Position numbers and translations under genes: made by a program
Notes under the pieces: model-generated
Databases searched by the model: none
Told to the model about the DNA's origin: nothing
Seen by the model: the letters and a program-made list of their open reading frames with translations, nothing else
Part shown: positions 1 to 8,293 of the stretch, piece by piece
Position numbering within the stretch: position 1 is the first letter of the stretch
Layout of the letters: the number at the start of each line of letters is the position of its first letter
Source: Gaiella sp038230035
GTDB taxonomy: Bacteria; Actinomycetota; Thermoleophilia; Gaiellales; Gaiellaceae
DNA: 64,000 nt
Assembly: GCA_038230035.1 (NCBI GenBank)
Contig: JBBRNX010000001.1
Location: 62,001-126,000, forward strand
Reading direction: 5' to 3'

Positions 1-156
1 GGGCAGCACGTACTTGCCGCTCGCGTCGAGTACGCGATCAGCAGCCACGTCGAGTGAGGTCCCGATCAACGCGATCTGCTCGCCCTCGACAAACACGTCA
101 CCGACGACATCGTCGGCGGCGGTCACGATCCTGCCGCCCTTGATCAGCACCGACAC
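1..156 (-). CDS. hydA: Dihydropyrimidinase / D-hydantoinase, N-terminal part (runs off the window)
   Basis: The 52 visible residues form the N-terminal beta-sandwich of a cyclic amidohydrolase (SVLIKGGRIVTAADD, then VLDASGKYVLP), as in dihydropyrimidinase, D-hydantoinase and allantoinase. These enzymes open cyclic ureides such as dihydrouracil or hydantoins. The GTG start is supported by a strong GAGGAGG ribosome site a few bases upstream. The catalytic metal ligands lie outside the window, so substrate cannot be read here. It follows an ABC importer on the same strand, and an M20 N-carbamoyl hydrolase lies divergently beyond that, so a role in reductive pyrimidine or hydantoin catabolism is the best inference. 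Confidence 0.82.
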   Translation of the reverse strand, partial: MSVLIKGGRIVTAADDVVGDVFVEGEQIALIGTSLDVAADRVLDASGKYVLP

Positions 157-178
157 GATGGCCTCCTCTCGACCCGAT

Positions 179-210
179 GGCTCCGGGGCGGATCTTCGCG
201 CCCCGGAGCC
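179..210 (-). repeat. 12-bp inverted repeat upstream of hydA
   Basis: Perfect 12-bp arms, GGCTCCGGGGCG and CGCCCCGGAGCC, flank an 8-nt loop. The hairpin sits just upstream of the hydA ribosome site on the transcript coming from the ABC genes. There is no U-tract, so it is not a classic intrinsic terminator. It could stabilise or uncouple the hydA message. Function is inferred only from position. Confidence 0.5.
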
Positions 211-224
211 ACGTTGTCGCACGA

Positions 225-244
225 GGGCGAGGCAAGCCTCGCCC
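225..244. repeat. REP-like GC-rich hairpin, copy 1
   Basis: Arms GGGCGAGGC and GCCTCGCCC flank a 2-nt loop, preceded on the minus strand by GTAGG. The same arms occur at 8294-8313 with a one-base loop change. The copy begins about 8 nt after the stop of the substrate-binding protein. The repeated arms in two intergenic places suggest a dispersed REP-like element that may also act as an mRNA 3' end. Confidence 0.6.
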
Positions 245-252
245 CTACGCGG

Positions 253-1368
253 TTATTTTCCGCCCGCTTTCAGCGTGACGACCGACTTCTTGAAGCCCTT
301 GCCGTAGACATCCACGCCCTGGACCTCGAGCGCGGCAACGGCCTTCTTGGCGAGGTCAGACCGGTACGCCGCTGCCGTCGCCGGCTTCTTGATGACGCCG
401 AACTTGTTGGCGATCGTCGCCGTGCTCTTGAACGACGCAGGATCCATCACTCCGATCCCGAGCTTGTTCGGCCAGATCAGCGCGTTGATCTCGTTCATCT
501 GCCACAGCTGATGGCCGGCAGGCAGCGCCGTCCCTTGCGACACGACGATCTTGGTGCACTCCGCAACATGGTCGCGGCAGTACGCCCAGCCCTTGAAGGA
601 CGCCGTCAGGAACTTCACCGCTGTCGCCTGGTTCGCGGCGCTCTTGATCCACGAGCCCTTGACGAACACGGCATCCTGCAGCATGCCAGTGCCCTGATCA
701 GACATCTTGAAGACCTTCAGGTCGCTCAGCTGGTAGAGCTTGCCCGTCTTCGGGTTCTTGCTCTCCAGCACCTGCGCGAGCTCGTTGTAGGTCATCGCCG
801 AGGCGGCGTCGATCTGGCGCTTGAGGAACGCGACCATGTCGAAATTCTGCTTGACGAGCGTCACGTCCTTGTGCGGATCGAGACCGCATTTCGTCAGCGC
901 AGCCTCTTGCTCGAACTCGTTCCCGAAGATCCAGACGCCGTACTTGTGACCCTTCAGGTCGCAGATCGACTTGTACCCCTTGTCCTTGAACGTCACCTCG
1001 GTCGTGCCGCTCCGGGTGAAGACCTGACCGATGTTCACGAGGTCGTTGCCGGTGTCGCGGTTCGCGAGGAGGCTCGGAAGCCAGTCGATGCCGAACTCCG
1101 CCTGCCCGCCGAGGACAACCTGCTCGGGCACGACATCGGGGCCGCCCAACTTGAGGTTCACGTCGAGCCCCGCCGCCGCGTAGTAGCCCTTCGCCTTCGC
1201 CGCGTAGTAGCCGGCGAACTGAGCCTGCGTGACCCACTTCAGCTGCAACGTCACCTTGGTCATGCTCGCCTTCTTCGAGTGCGTCCCGGCGGCGCCGAGC
1301 GAGACGAAGACCAGGCACGCGATGACCGCCGCGCTGATCGCGAAACCGATCACACGCCGATTCTTCAT
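253..1368 (-). CDS. ABC transporter substrate-binding protein, NMT1/ThiY-like
   Basis: 371-residue secreted binding protein of the SsuA/THI5-like (NMT1) family. It has a basic N-terminus and hydrophobic signal segment at about residues 5-28, then the family opening VTLQLKWVTQAQFAGYYAAKAKGYY. This ligand-binding fold serves pyrimidine-type compounds (ThiY, RibY) as well as sulfonates and nitrate. The ATG at 1368 has GGAGG about 8 nt upstream. The longer reading frame up to 1632 runs into the permease gene and is not used. Two permeases and an ATPase lie upstream on the same strand and hydA lies downstream, so a pyrimidine or hydantoin-like ligand is likely. The exact ligand is unknown. Confidence 0.87.
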   Translation of the reverse strand: MKNRRVIGFAISAAVIACLVFVSLGAAGTHSKKASMTKVTLQLKWVTQAQFAGYYAAKAKGYYAAAGLDVNLKLGGPDVVPEQVVLGGQAEFGIDWLPSLLANRDTGNDLVNIGQVFTRSGTTEVTFKDKGYKSICDLKGHKYGVWIFGNEFEQEAALTKCGLDPHKDVTLVKQNFDMVAFLKRQIDAASAMTYNELAQVLESKNPKTGKLYQLSDLKVFKMSDQGTGMLQDAVFVKGSWIKSAANQATAVKFLTASFKGWAYCRDHVAECTKIVVSQGTALPAGHQLWQMNEINALIWPNKLGIGVMDPASFKSTATIANKFGVIKKPATAAAYRSDLAKKAVAALEVQGVDVYGKGFKKSVVTLKAGGK

Positions 1369-1406
1369 GCAGGTTCCTCCCTCCAGAGTTTTGTCGCGCC
1401 ATCGTC

Positions 1407-2198
1407 TCACTCTCCGCCCCCTCGCGTCGAGGGGTGCCATCCGCCCACGAGCCGCTCCACGAGGGCAACTGACCCGTAGAGAGCGATCCCGAGAATGCTC
1501 GCAACGAGGATCGCCGCCCATGCCGTCTCGTATTGCGAGACGGCGACCGAAGACTGAATCTGGACTCCGAGCGCTGTGGTCGACCCGCCGAAGTAGTCGC
1601 CGACAACGGCGCCGATCATCGACAGCACGCACGCCACCTTCAGCGCCGTAAAGAGAAACGGGAGGCAGGTCGGGATCCGCACACGGCGGAAGATCTCGCG
1701 CTCGCTCGCCGCGTAGGAGCGCATTAGCTCGAGCGACTCAGGGCGTACCGAGGTAAGCCCGCGCAACGTGTTCACGAGAACCGGGAAGAAGCAGAGCACC
1801 GCGGCGATGACGATCTTCGACCACGGGCTCAGCAGTCCAAACCAGGCGTTCGTGATCGGTGCAAAGGCGATGATCGGGATCGCGTTGGCTGCGATCGCGT
1901 AGGGCAGCAGCGCCCGGCCGAGCGGCTTCCAGCGTGCGAGGACGAGCGCCGAGAGGAACGCGGTCGAGCTCCCGAGCACGAAGCCGCCGATCGCCTCCTT
2001 GAACGTGAACCAACCCGCGCTCCAGAGCGTGCTCCGCTCGGTCCAGAACGTGCTCATCACAGCCGAGAAGCGCGGCAGCAGGAAGCGCTGGACGTGCACG
2101 ACGTCGGGCAGGATCCATTGCCACGCGACAAGGCCGAAGGCGAACACGAGAATCGCCGGCGCCCAGCTCTGGGCGCGACGCGAGACGGCGGCGCTCAT
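1407..2198 (-). CDS. ABC transporter permease (SsuC/ThiX-like), second permease of the importer
   Basis: 263-residue inner-membrane permease of the BPD_transp_1 family. It has about six hydrophobic segments and the cytoplasmic EAA-type loop near residues 160-175 (SLELMRSYAASEREIFRRVRIP). The same loop occurs in the upstream permease at 3111-3998, so the two probably form a heterodimeric channel served by the ATPase between them. The gene is 38 nt upstream of the binding-protein start. A 139-nt leader with a strong hairpin (2286-2312) separates it from the ATPase gene. Confidence 0.88.
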   Translation of the reverse strand: MSAAVSRRAQSWAPAILVFAFGLVAWQWILPDVVHVQRFLLPRFSAVMSTFWTERSTLWSAGWFTFKEAIGGFVLGSSTAFLSALVLARWKPLGRALLPYAIAANAIPIIAFAPITNAWFGLLSPWSKIVIAAVLCFFPVLVNTLRGLTSVRPESLELMRSYAASEREIFRRVRIPTCLPFLFTALKVACVLSMIGAVVGDYFGGSTTALGVQIQSSVAVSQYETAWAAILVASILGIALYGSVALVERLVGGWHPSTRGGGE

Positions 2199-2285
2199 GG
2201 GCCGCCCCTTGGCGTATGAGCGCGGGGAAGGGGGTGCGGGGGAGCCTGCGAGGTTTCCCTCGTCTGGCAGAAGAAGAAGGGGGCA

Positions 2286-2312
2286 CGCGGGTGAAACATG
2301 GTTTCCCCCGCG
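2286..2312 (-). repeat. Intercistronic 12-bp hairpin inside the ABC operon
   Basis: Arms CGCGGGTGAAAC and GTTTCCCCCGCG pair with a single mismatch around a 3-nt loop. It lies between the ATPase stop (2338) and the second permease start (2198) in the only sizeable gap of this operon apart from the one before hydA. Such hairpins can adjust the ratio of downstream products. No U-tract follows. Confidence 0.5.
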
Positions 2313-2337
2313 ACCGAGCCGCAGGTGTAGGAGGTGC

Positions 2338-3114
2338 TCACGCGAGGTCTGCCCCGGCGGCGTGAAGTGCCTCGCGCACCTCGGTGACGAGCTCGAAGAA
2401 CCGCGGCTCCTCGCGCGTCAGCGCAGTGCGCGGCTGCGGCAGGTCGACCGGAATGACCGCGCTGATCCGTCCGGGCCGAGCCGACATCACGGCGACGCGC
2501 GTCGAGAGGAACACGGCCTCCGAGATGGAGTGCGTGACGAAGATCACCGTCGACTCGGTCTCCAACCACAGCCGCAGAAGCTCCAGGTTGAGCCGCTCGC
2601 GCGTCATCTCGTCGAGGGCGCCGAACGGCTCGTCCATCAACAGGAGCGCTGGCGAGAATGAGAAGGCGCGTGCGATCGATACCCGCTGCTGCATCCCGCC
2701 CGAAAGCTGCCATGGGTGGTGGCCCTCGAAACCGACGAGGTCGACCAGGTCGACCATCTCCTGAACACGAGCCGTCCGCTTCGCACGATCCCAGCCGAGC
2801 ATCTCGAGCGGCAGCGCGATGTTCTTCGCCACCGTCCGCCAGTCGTAGAGAACCGGTGCCTGGAAAACGATCCCGTAATCGCCGTCGAGTCGCGCGCGGC
2901 GAGCCGGTTTCCCGTTCACCTGCACGGAGCCGGTGGTCGGCTCGACGATGTCCCCGACGATGCGCAGGAGCGTCGACTTGCCGCAGCCCGACGGGCCGAT
3001 GAGGGAGACGAACTCCCGCTTGCCGACGTCGAGCGAGATATCGTCGAGCGCGGTGACTCCGGCCTTCGCGAAGGTCTTGCTCAACCCCGAGATGGAAACC
3101 ACGGCATCGCTCAT
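2338..3114 (-). CDS. ABC transporter ATP-binding protein (SsuB/ThiZ-like)
   Basis: 258-residue ATPase energising the two-permease importer. Visible motifs: Walker A GPSGCGKST, Q-loop VFQAPVLYDW, signature LSGGMQQRVS, Walker B LLLMDEP followed by the D-loop GALD, and the switch His in VTHS. The ATG at 3114 overlaps the stop of the upstream permease by 4 nt, showing translational coupling. A much longer open frame exists upstream but only the portion from 3114 resembles the family. Close to nitrate/sulfonate/pyrimidine-precursor transport ATPases. Confidence 0.93.
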   Translation of the reverse strand: MSDAVVSISGLSKTFAKAGVTALDDISLDVGKREFVSLIGPSGCGKSTLLRIVGDIVEPTTGSVQVNGKPARRARLDGDYGIVFQAPVLYDWRTVAKNIALPLEMLGWDRAKRTARVQEMVDLVDLVGFEGHHPWQLSGGMQQRVSIARAFSFSPALLLMDEPFGALDEMTRERLNLELLRLWLETESTVIFVTHSISEAVFLSTRVAVMSARPGRISAVIPVDLPQPRTALTREEPRFFELVTEVREALHAAGADLA

Positions 3115-3998
3115 GCCAAATGCTCCGGCGCGCGACGAACGACGATCCGCTCGACTCCGACGGCGACGAGGAAAAAGCCGATCCCGAGCAGCGCGGCGAT
3201 CAGGTTCGTCGCCCAGAGGCTCTGAGGCGCGAGAGCGTAGTACTGGTTGAAGTTGATGATCGCGCCGCCGAGACCGTCGGGTATCGACGACGGCGCCTCG
3301 CCGATGATCGCGCCGACGACACTCGCTGTGGCCGAAACCTTGAACGCCGAGAACAGGTATGGCATAGCCGAAGGCACGCGCAGCTTCCAGAGCACGGCCC
3401 ACCGGCTGGCCGCGTACGAGTGCATCAGCTCGATCGCGCGTGGGTCGGCCGATTGCAGCCCGCGGATCGTATTCACGGTGACCGGGAAGAACGTCAGGTA
3501 TGCCGCGATGACCGCTACTCGCAGCCATGGGTCCGGAGTCCAGCCGTAGATCTGCATGTTGCCGAGCCCGACCACGACCATCGGCGCGATGGCCAGGATC
3601 GGGATCGTCTGCGACGCGACGATGTACGGCATGAAACCACGTTGCAGCACACGGAACTGCGAGATGACGACACCGAGCAAGAACCCGATGGAGGCGCCAA
3701 CCGCGAACCCGACGACAGCTTCCTTGGCGGTGAACAGCGCCGAGTGAAAGAGGACGCTGATGAGGAGCGGCCCGTCTGTCCGAGACGGTTTGAACAACTG
3801 CGCGACGATCGAGTGGAGGTGCGGCAACGTAATGTCGTCGACCGCGAACGGCCAGCCCCAGCCGGTCGTGATCCACAGCCAGCGGTAGCCCTCCCACAGG
3901 CCCCACAGGGCCGCGAGCACGAGCGTGAGAACCGCGACGCGCGAGGCGACCGTGCGTGCGCCAGACCGCTCGGTTGTCTCGAGTCCAGCAGTCGGCAT
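3111..3998 (-). CDS. ABC transporter permease (SsuC/ThiX-like), first permease of the importer
   Basis: 295-residue permease and first gene of the operon. The N-terminal tail is cytoplasmic and the first hydrophobic segment is at about residues 22-45. The EAA-type loop reads ELMHSYAASRWAVLWKLRVP near residue 190. It differs enough from the second permease (1407-2198) to be a true paralogue rather than a recent duplicate. It overlaps the ATPase by 4 nt and is divergent from the M20 hydrolase with only 59 nt between the start codons, so the two transcription units probably share control. Confidence 0.9.
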   Translation of the reverse strand: MPTAGLETTERSGARTVASRVAVLTLVLAALWGLWEGYRWLWITTGWGWPFAVDDITLPHLHSIVAQLFKPSRTDGPLLISVLFHSALFTAKEAVVGFAVGASIGFLLGVVISQFRVLQRGFMPYIVASQTIPILAIAPMVVVGLGNMQIYGWTPDPWLRVAVIAAYLTFFPVTVNTIRGLQSADPRAIELMHSYAASRWAVLWKLRVPSAMPYLFSAFKVSATASVVGAIIGEAPSSIPDGLGGAIINFNQYYALAPQSLWATNLIAALLGIGFFLVAVGVERIVVRRAPEHLA

Positions 3999-4057
3999 CC
4001 GTGTTGCTTACCACACCGGTCGAGCCAAGACGACGACGAAGGGGGTAGATTCGACGC
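3999..4057. promoter_or_regulatory. Divergent promoter region between the ABC importer and the M20 hydrolase
   Basis: This 59-nt gap must hold both promoters. On the plus strand a TAGATT -10-like hexamer lies about 8 nt before the GTG of the hydrolase, which would give a near-leaderless transcript. An imperfect inverted repeat with GTGT and ACAC ends at 4001-4016 is a candidate operator. No clear -35 is visible. All of this is inference from position and weak motifs. Confidence 0.35.
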
Positions 4058-5308
4058 GTGGCACTCGACCCTGCACGTGTCGTCACCCAACTGCGCGAAC
4101 TGCAGGAGCTGACGGGTGACGAGAACGGCGCCCAACGGGTCGCATGGACGGAGACCTGGAACCGAGCTCGCGGCTGGCTAGACAGTCTGCTCGACGGAGT
4201 TCCGCTGGAGCGAGATCGTGACGAGGCCGGCAACGACTGGTGGACGCTGCGCGGCGAGTCGGAGCGCGCGGTTCTGCTCGGCGGCCACATCGACTCGGTG
4301 CCGAACGGCGGCTGGCTCGACGGCTGCCTCAACGTCGTCGCCGGCGCCGAGGTGCTGCGCCGCATCGCCAACGAGGGCACGCCCCCCGTGACAGTTCGCC
4401 TCGTCAACTGGGCCGACGAAGAGGGAGCACGGTTCGGCCGCTCGCTCTTCGGCTCGTCTGCGGCCGCCGGCTCGATGCGGGATCAGGACGAGCTCGGCCG
4501 GCTCTCGGATCGGGACGGCGTCACGCTCCCGGACGCACTCGCAACGAACGGCGTCGAGCTTGCTCGCGCGACCGAGGCACACACACAACTCGCGACCGCC
4601 GCCGCGTATCTCGAGCTGCACATCGAGCAGGGCCCCGTCCTGGAGTCCCTCGATCTTCCCCTAGGGGTCGTGCTCGGCACGTTCGGCGTCGAGCGCTCGC
4701 GCTTCACCTGGCGCGGGCAAGCCGCCCACGCGGGGTCGACGCCGATGGACAAGCGTCGCGACGCCCTGGCCGGCGCCGCAAAGCTAGCGCTCTACATCCG
4801 CGAGATCGCGGCGGAGGTCGGCGGCGGCGCCGTCTGTACCTCGGGCGGCGTGGTCACGAAGCCGGGCATCGTGACGTCGGTGGTCGAGACGGCGGAGCAG
4901 CTGCTCGACCAGCGCCATCTCGACGCCACCGCGCTCGCACGGATGCTCCAGATGGCGAAGGACGCCGCCACGCGATTCGCGGCCGAGGAGAACATCGACG
5001 TCGAGTACGACCGGATCTGGTCGATCGAGCCGATCCTGTTCGACCGGACGTTGATCGGCTTCTGTGAGAACGCGATCACCGAAGTCGCCGGCCAGTCATA
5101 CCGTCTGCCGAGCGGCCCGCTCCACGACGCTGCGGAGATCTCGCGCGCCGGTGTGCCGACGGCGATGCTGTTCGTCCAGAGTCTCCGCGGGCTCTCTCAC
5201 ACCAAGCTCGAGGACACCCGGGATGAGCACCTCGAGCTTGCCGTGGAAGCGTTCGATCGGTTGGCGGGGCGGACGATCGAATGGGTCGCCGGCGGCGGCG
5301 GACGCTGA
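4058..5308 (+). CDS. M20-family Zn-dependent N-carbamoyl/ureido amidohydrolase
   Basis: 416 residues, the usual length for the HyuC/AllC/beta-ureidopropionase group, which releases ammonia and CO2 from N-carbamoyl amino acids or allantoate. Metal-site motifs are intact: GGHIDSVPNGGWLDG (His77, Asp88), the Glu pair in ADEEGARF (121-122), LELHIEQGP (His188) and a C-terminal SHTKLEDT. The lid-domain motif FTWRGQAAHAGSTPMD is also present. The start is GTG. Together with the divergent importer and hydA this is most simply the last step of reductive pyrimidine breakdown (N-carbamoyl-beta-alanine hydrolysis). Allantoate or N-carbamoyl-L-amino acids remain possible substrates. Confidence 0.88.
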   Translation: MALDPARVVTQLRELQELTGDENGAQRVAWTETWNRARGWLDSLLDGVPLERDRDEAGNDWWTLRGESERAVLLGGHIDSVPNGGWLDGCLNVVAGAEVLRRIANEGTPPVTVRLVNWADEEGARFGRSLFGSSAAAGSMRDQDELGRLSDRDGVTLPDALATNGVELARATEAHTQLATAAAYLELHIEQGPVLESLDLPLGVVLGTFGVERSRFTWRGQAAHAGSTPMDKRRDALAGAAKLALYIREIAAEVGGGAVCTSGGVVTKPGIVTSVVETAEQLLDQRHLDATALARMLQMAKDAATRFAAEENIDVEYDRIWSIEPILFDRTLIGFCENAITEVAGQSYRLPSGPLHDAAEISRAGVPTAMLFVQSLRGLSHTKLEDTRDEHLELAVEAFDRLAGRTIEWVAGGGGR

Positions 5309-6417
5309 ACCGCGCGACGTTCGCAGCGCTCGCGCTCGGCGCGGGCGTCACCTGGAACATCTCCAACGTCAACCCGGTGGCGGACTCGCTCGCGCCGCGC
5401 TACGGCGTCTCACTGGCAGTCGTCGGACTGTTCACGACTGCGCTCTTCATCACGCATCTGCTCGCGCAGCTCCCGAGCGGGAGGGCCGCAGACCACTTCG
5501 GCGCACGGCGGATCGGCTTCGTCGCTGTCGGCTTCGTCGTGGTCGGGAATCTCGTCTGCCTGATCTCGCCGAGTCCGGCGCTCGCGATCATCGGCCGGGC
5601 GCTCGTCGGAGTCGGCTCCGGGTCAGGGTTCGTGGCGGGAGCGGACTACATGCGCGCAGCGAACCCGTCGCCGTTCCTCCAAGGCCTGTATGGCGGCGCG
5701 ACGATGGCCGGTGGTGGACTGGCGATCGCAATCGTCCCGCAGCTCGGGTCCTGGCTCGGCTGGCGCACGGCGTACTGGACTGCGCTTGCCATCGCGCTGG
5801 CCGTCGCCACGGCCTTACTCGCCGCCCCAGCCGAATCGAGCCGGCCGCCTCGATCTCGACGCAGCGTCGTGACCGATCGGCGCCTCCTGCCGCTCGCGGT
5901 AATCCACGCTGCCACGTTCGGGCTGAGTGTGGTCGCTGCGGACTGGGCCTTCGAGCTGCTCACACATCACGGTCACGGCCAACGGATCTCGGCAGTGGTC
6001 GCCGCGCTGTTCCTGCTCGCCGGGATCGTGACGCGGCCACTCGGCGGATACCTTGTGCGGCAACGGCCTGATCTCGCTCGCGCTGCTGTGACGCTCTCAC
6101 TCACGATCGGCTCGGTCGCAATGCTGTTGCTGGCGCTCCCGTTGCCACTCGCCGTGCTGGGACTTGCCGCGCTCGTCTCTGGACTCGCGGCAGGTCTGCC
6201 GCTTGCCACAGTCTTCTCACGTGCACAAGCCACCGTCCCCGAAGCTCCTGCCTCGGCGGTCGGGCTCGTCAACGGTGGCGCGGTGCTGACGATCGTGGTC
6301 GGGGTGCCGCTCGTCGGGCTTACGTTCTCGCTGCCGGGCGACGGGAGAATCGGCTTTGCGGCAATCGCAGCGCTCTGGGCGGCCGGCCTGCTGGCGCTCC
6401 GGTCGGCGCCTGTCTGA
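5281..6417 (+). CDS. MFS transporter
   Basis: 378-residue major facilitator with about twelve hydrophobic segments. The loop after TM2 carries the MFS signature as GRAADHFGARRIGF (canonical GxLaDrxGrrr), near residue 62. It overlaps the end of the M20 hydrolase by 28 nt, so the two are translationally linked. That context suggests movement of a substrate or product of the ureide pathway, but the sequence does not show the ligand or direction. Confidence 0.85.
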   Translation: MGRRRRRTLNRATFAALALGAGVTWNISNVNPVADSLAPRYGVSLAVVGLFTTALFITHLLAQLPSGRAADHFGARRIGFVAVGFVVVGNLVCLISPSPALAIIGRALVGVGSGSGFVAGADYMRAANPSPFLQGLYGGATMAGGGLAIAIVPQLGSWLGWRTAYWTALAIALAVATALLAAPAESSRPPRSRRSVVTDRRLLPLAVIHAATFGLSVVAADWAFELLTHHGHGQRISAVVAALFLLAGIVTRPLGGYLVRQRPDLARAAVTLSLTIGSVAMLLLALPLPLAVLGLAALVSGLAAGLPLATVFSRAQATVPEAPASAVGLVNGGAVLTIVVGVPLVGLTFSLPGDGRIGFAAIAALWAAGLLALRSAPV

Positions 6418-6458
6418 AGTACCGTTCGGAGACGCGACCCGCGAGCGAGGAGAACGAC

Positions 6459-7466
6459 ATGTCGATGAGCTTTGGCGTCACTGTCCTGCCGGATCCGCCC
6501 TATCAGCGGCTCGTCGAGTTGCTCGTCCTGGCCGAGTCGCACGGCTTCGAGTACGGCTGGACGTACGACTCACATGTTCTGTGGCAGGAGTCGTTCCCGC
6601 TCCTCACACTCGCCGCGCAGGCGACGACGAAGATGAAGCTCGGTCACTGCGTGACGAACCCGGGCACGCGGGAGCCGACGGTCCTCGCGTCCGGCTACGC
6701 GACGCTGCACGACATCTCGGACGGCCGCATGGTGATGGGCATCGGGCGCGGCGATTCGGCGCGGCGCTACATCGGCCAGCAGCCGGTCAAGGTCGCCGAG
6801 TTCGAGCAGGCCCTCGCGATGATCCGCGAGTTCGTCAACGGCCGCGAGGTGCATTGGAACGACAAGGAACTGCAGCTGAAGTGGGTCCGGCCGGAGCTAC
6901 CGGAGATTCCGATCTGGGTCGCGGGCTACGGCCCGAAGGCGCTCGCCGTTGCGGGCCGCGTCGGAGACGGCGTCATCATCCAGCTCGCCGATCCGCAGAT
7001 CGTCACGTGGATCATGGACACTGCGCGCAAGGCCGCCGAGGAAGCGGGCCGCGATCCGGCGGCCCTGAAATGCATCGTCTCCGCGCCGTCCCACATCTCG
7101 GACGACATCGCCGCGTCCCGCGATCAGGTGCGCTGGTTCCCGGCGATGGTCTCGAACCACGTCATGGATCTCGTCGAGCGCTACGGCTTCGACTCCGAGA
7201 TCCCGCAGGCGCTGACCGACTACGTGAAGGCGCGGAAGTTCTACGACTACGACGACCACTCGCGGGTCGGCGCGAAGCACGGCGAGTTCGTGACCGACGA
7301 GATCTGCGACCGCTTCTGCGTTCTCGGCACGCCTGAGCAGGCGACCGCGAAGCTGCGCGAGCTGGAGGCCGTGGGCGTCGATCAGTTCAACATCTACCTG
7401 ATGACTGAGGGTCAGGAAGAGGTGCTCCAGGCGTACGGCGACGGCATCATCCCGGCATTCGCGTGA
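6459..7466 (+). CDS. LLM-class oxidoreductase, probably F420-dependent
   Basis: 335-residue bacterial luciferase-like (alpha/beta barrel) oxidoreductase related to methylene-tetrahydromethanopterin reductase. Family features: VTNPGTREPTVLASGYATLHDISDGRMVMGIGRGDS (about residues 64-100) and IPIWVAGYGPKALAVAGRVGDGVI. A good ribosome site (GAGGAG) precedes the ATG. It is in the same orientation as the M20 hydrolase and MFS gene, so it may reduce or oxidise an intermediate of that pathway. Use of F420 rather than FMN is inferred from subfamily resemblance, not from a residue I can prove. Confidence 0.83.
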   Translation: MSMSFGVTVLPDPPYQRLVELLVLAESHGFEYGWTYDSHVLWQESFPLLTLAAQATTKMKLGHCVTNPGTREPTVLASGYATLHDISDGRMVMGIGRGDSARRYIGQQPVKVAEFEQALAMIREFVNGREVHWNDKELQLKWVRPELPEIPIWVAGYGPKALAVAGRVGDGVIIQLADPQIVTWIMDTARKAAEEAGRDPAALKCIVSAPSHISDDIAASRDQVRWFPAMVSNHVMDLVERYGFDSEIPQALTDYVKARKFYDYDDHSRVGAKHGEFVTDEICDRFCVLGTPEQATAKLRELEAVGVDQFNIYLMTEGQEEVLQAYGDGIIPAFA

Positions 7467-8293
7467 GCAACTCTCTCGAGGCGTGGGAGGCCGTTGCCGG
7501 CGGTTGGGAGCGGCAGCGGCAGCTGGTGTGGACCATGTCGCACGAGGTCGGCGAGCGGCTCGTCGACGCGCTCGACCCGCAAGTCGGTGAGACGATTCTC
7601 GAGCTCGCCTGCGGACCTGGAGACACAGGGTTCACAGCTGCGGCTCGGCTCGGCCCCGAGGGAAAGCTCATCTCGACCGACTTTGCAGAGGGCATGGTTG
7701 CGGCAGCGAGACGTCGCTCGGCCGAGCTCGGACTGACGAACGTCGAGCACCGTGTCGTCGACGGCGAGGCGATCGACATGCCTGACGGGACCATCGACGG
7801 CGTCCTTTGCCGCTGGGGCTACATGCTGATGCCCGATCCTGCTCGTGCGCTCGCCGAAACGAGGCGCGTCCTGCGTCCCGGCGGTCGGGTCTCCTTCTCG
7901 ATCTGGGCCGAAGCACGCGATAACCCCTGGGCCGCAGTAGCCGGGAGGATCGCGATGGACCTCGGCTTCGCGCAACCTCCTGAGCCGGATTCCCCCGGGC
8001 CGTTTCGGCTAGGCGATGCCGACCGCGTGCAGGCGCTGGTGGTGGCCTCAGGGTTCGGCGCTCCTCAGATCGAGGATGTTCCGGTGACGTGGCTCTACAA
8101 GAGCTTCGACGAGTATTGGGACACGAGTCGTGATCTGTCGTCCAGTCTCAAGACGACCCTCCTGACGCTCGCCGAGCCGGACACCGAGCGTCTACGCGAG
8201 CTGACGGAGCAAGCCCTCGCCCCTTACACAGGCGACGACGGTTCGCTCACTATCCCAGGGCTGACACGGAACGTGCTCGCCAGGAAATCGTAG
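7463..8293 (+). CDS. Class I SAM-dependent methyltransferase
   Basis: 276 residues with a Rossmann-type methyltransferase core. Motif I is ILELACGPGDTG near residue 46, and the acidic residue for SAM ribose lies in LISTDFAEGM. Post-motif regions GVLCRWGYMLMPDPARALAETRRVLRPGGRVSFSIWAE are typical of the UbiE/MenG-like family. The GTG start overlaps the previous stop by 4 nt. The substrate is not evident. Its TAG stop is formed by the first bases of the repeat element at 8290-8347. Confidence 0.85.
   Translation: MSNSLEAWEAVAGGWERQRQLVWTMSHEVGERLVDALDPQVGETILELACGPGDTGFTAAARLGPEGKLISTDFAEGMVAAARRRSAELGLTNVEHRVVDGEAIDMPDGTIDGVLCRWGYMLMPDPARALAETRRVLRPGGRVSFSIWAEARDNPWAAVAGRIAMDLGFAQPPEPDSPGPFRLGDADRVQALVVASGFGAPQIEDVPVTWLYKSFDEYWDTSRDLSSSLKTTLLTLAEPDTERLRELTEQALAPYTGDDGSLTIPGLTRNVLARKS

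Noticed and set aside
214..1479. Long plus-strand open frame of 421 codons opposite the substrate-binding protein
   Set aside because: Arg/Leu/Val-rich composition typical of an antisense shadow in GC-rich DNA; the minus-strand frame has a signal peptide, SD and family motifs.
2338..4407. 689-codon minus-strand frame that could be read as an ABC fusion protein
   Set aside because: Only the last 258 codons resemble an ATPase; the upstream part overlaps the permease gene in another frame and has no domain.
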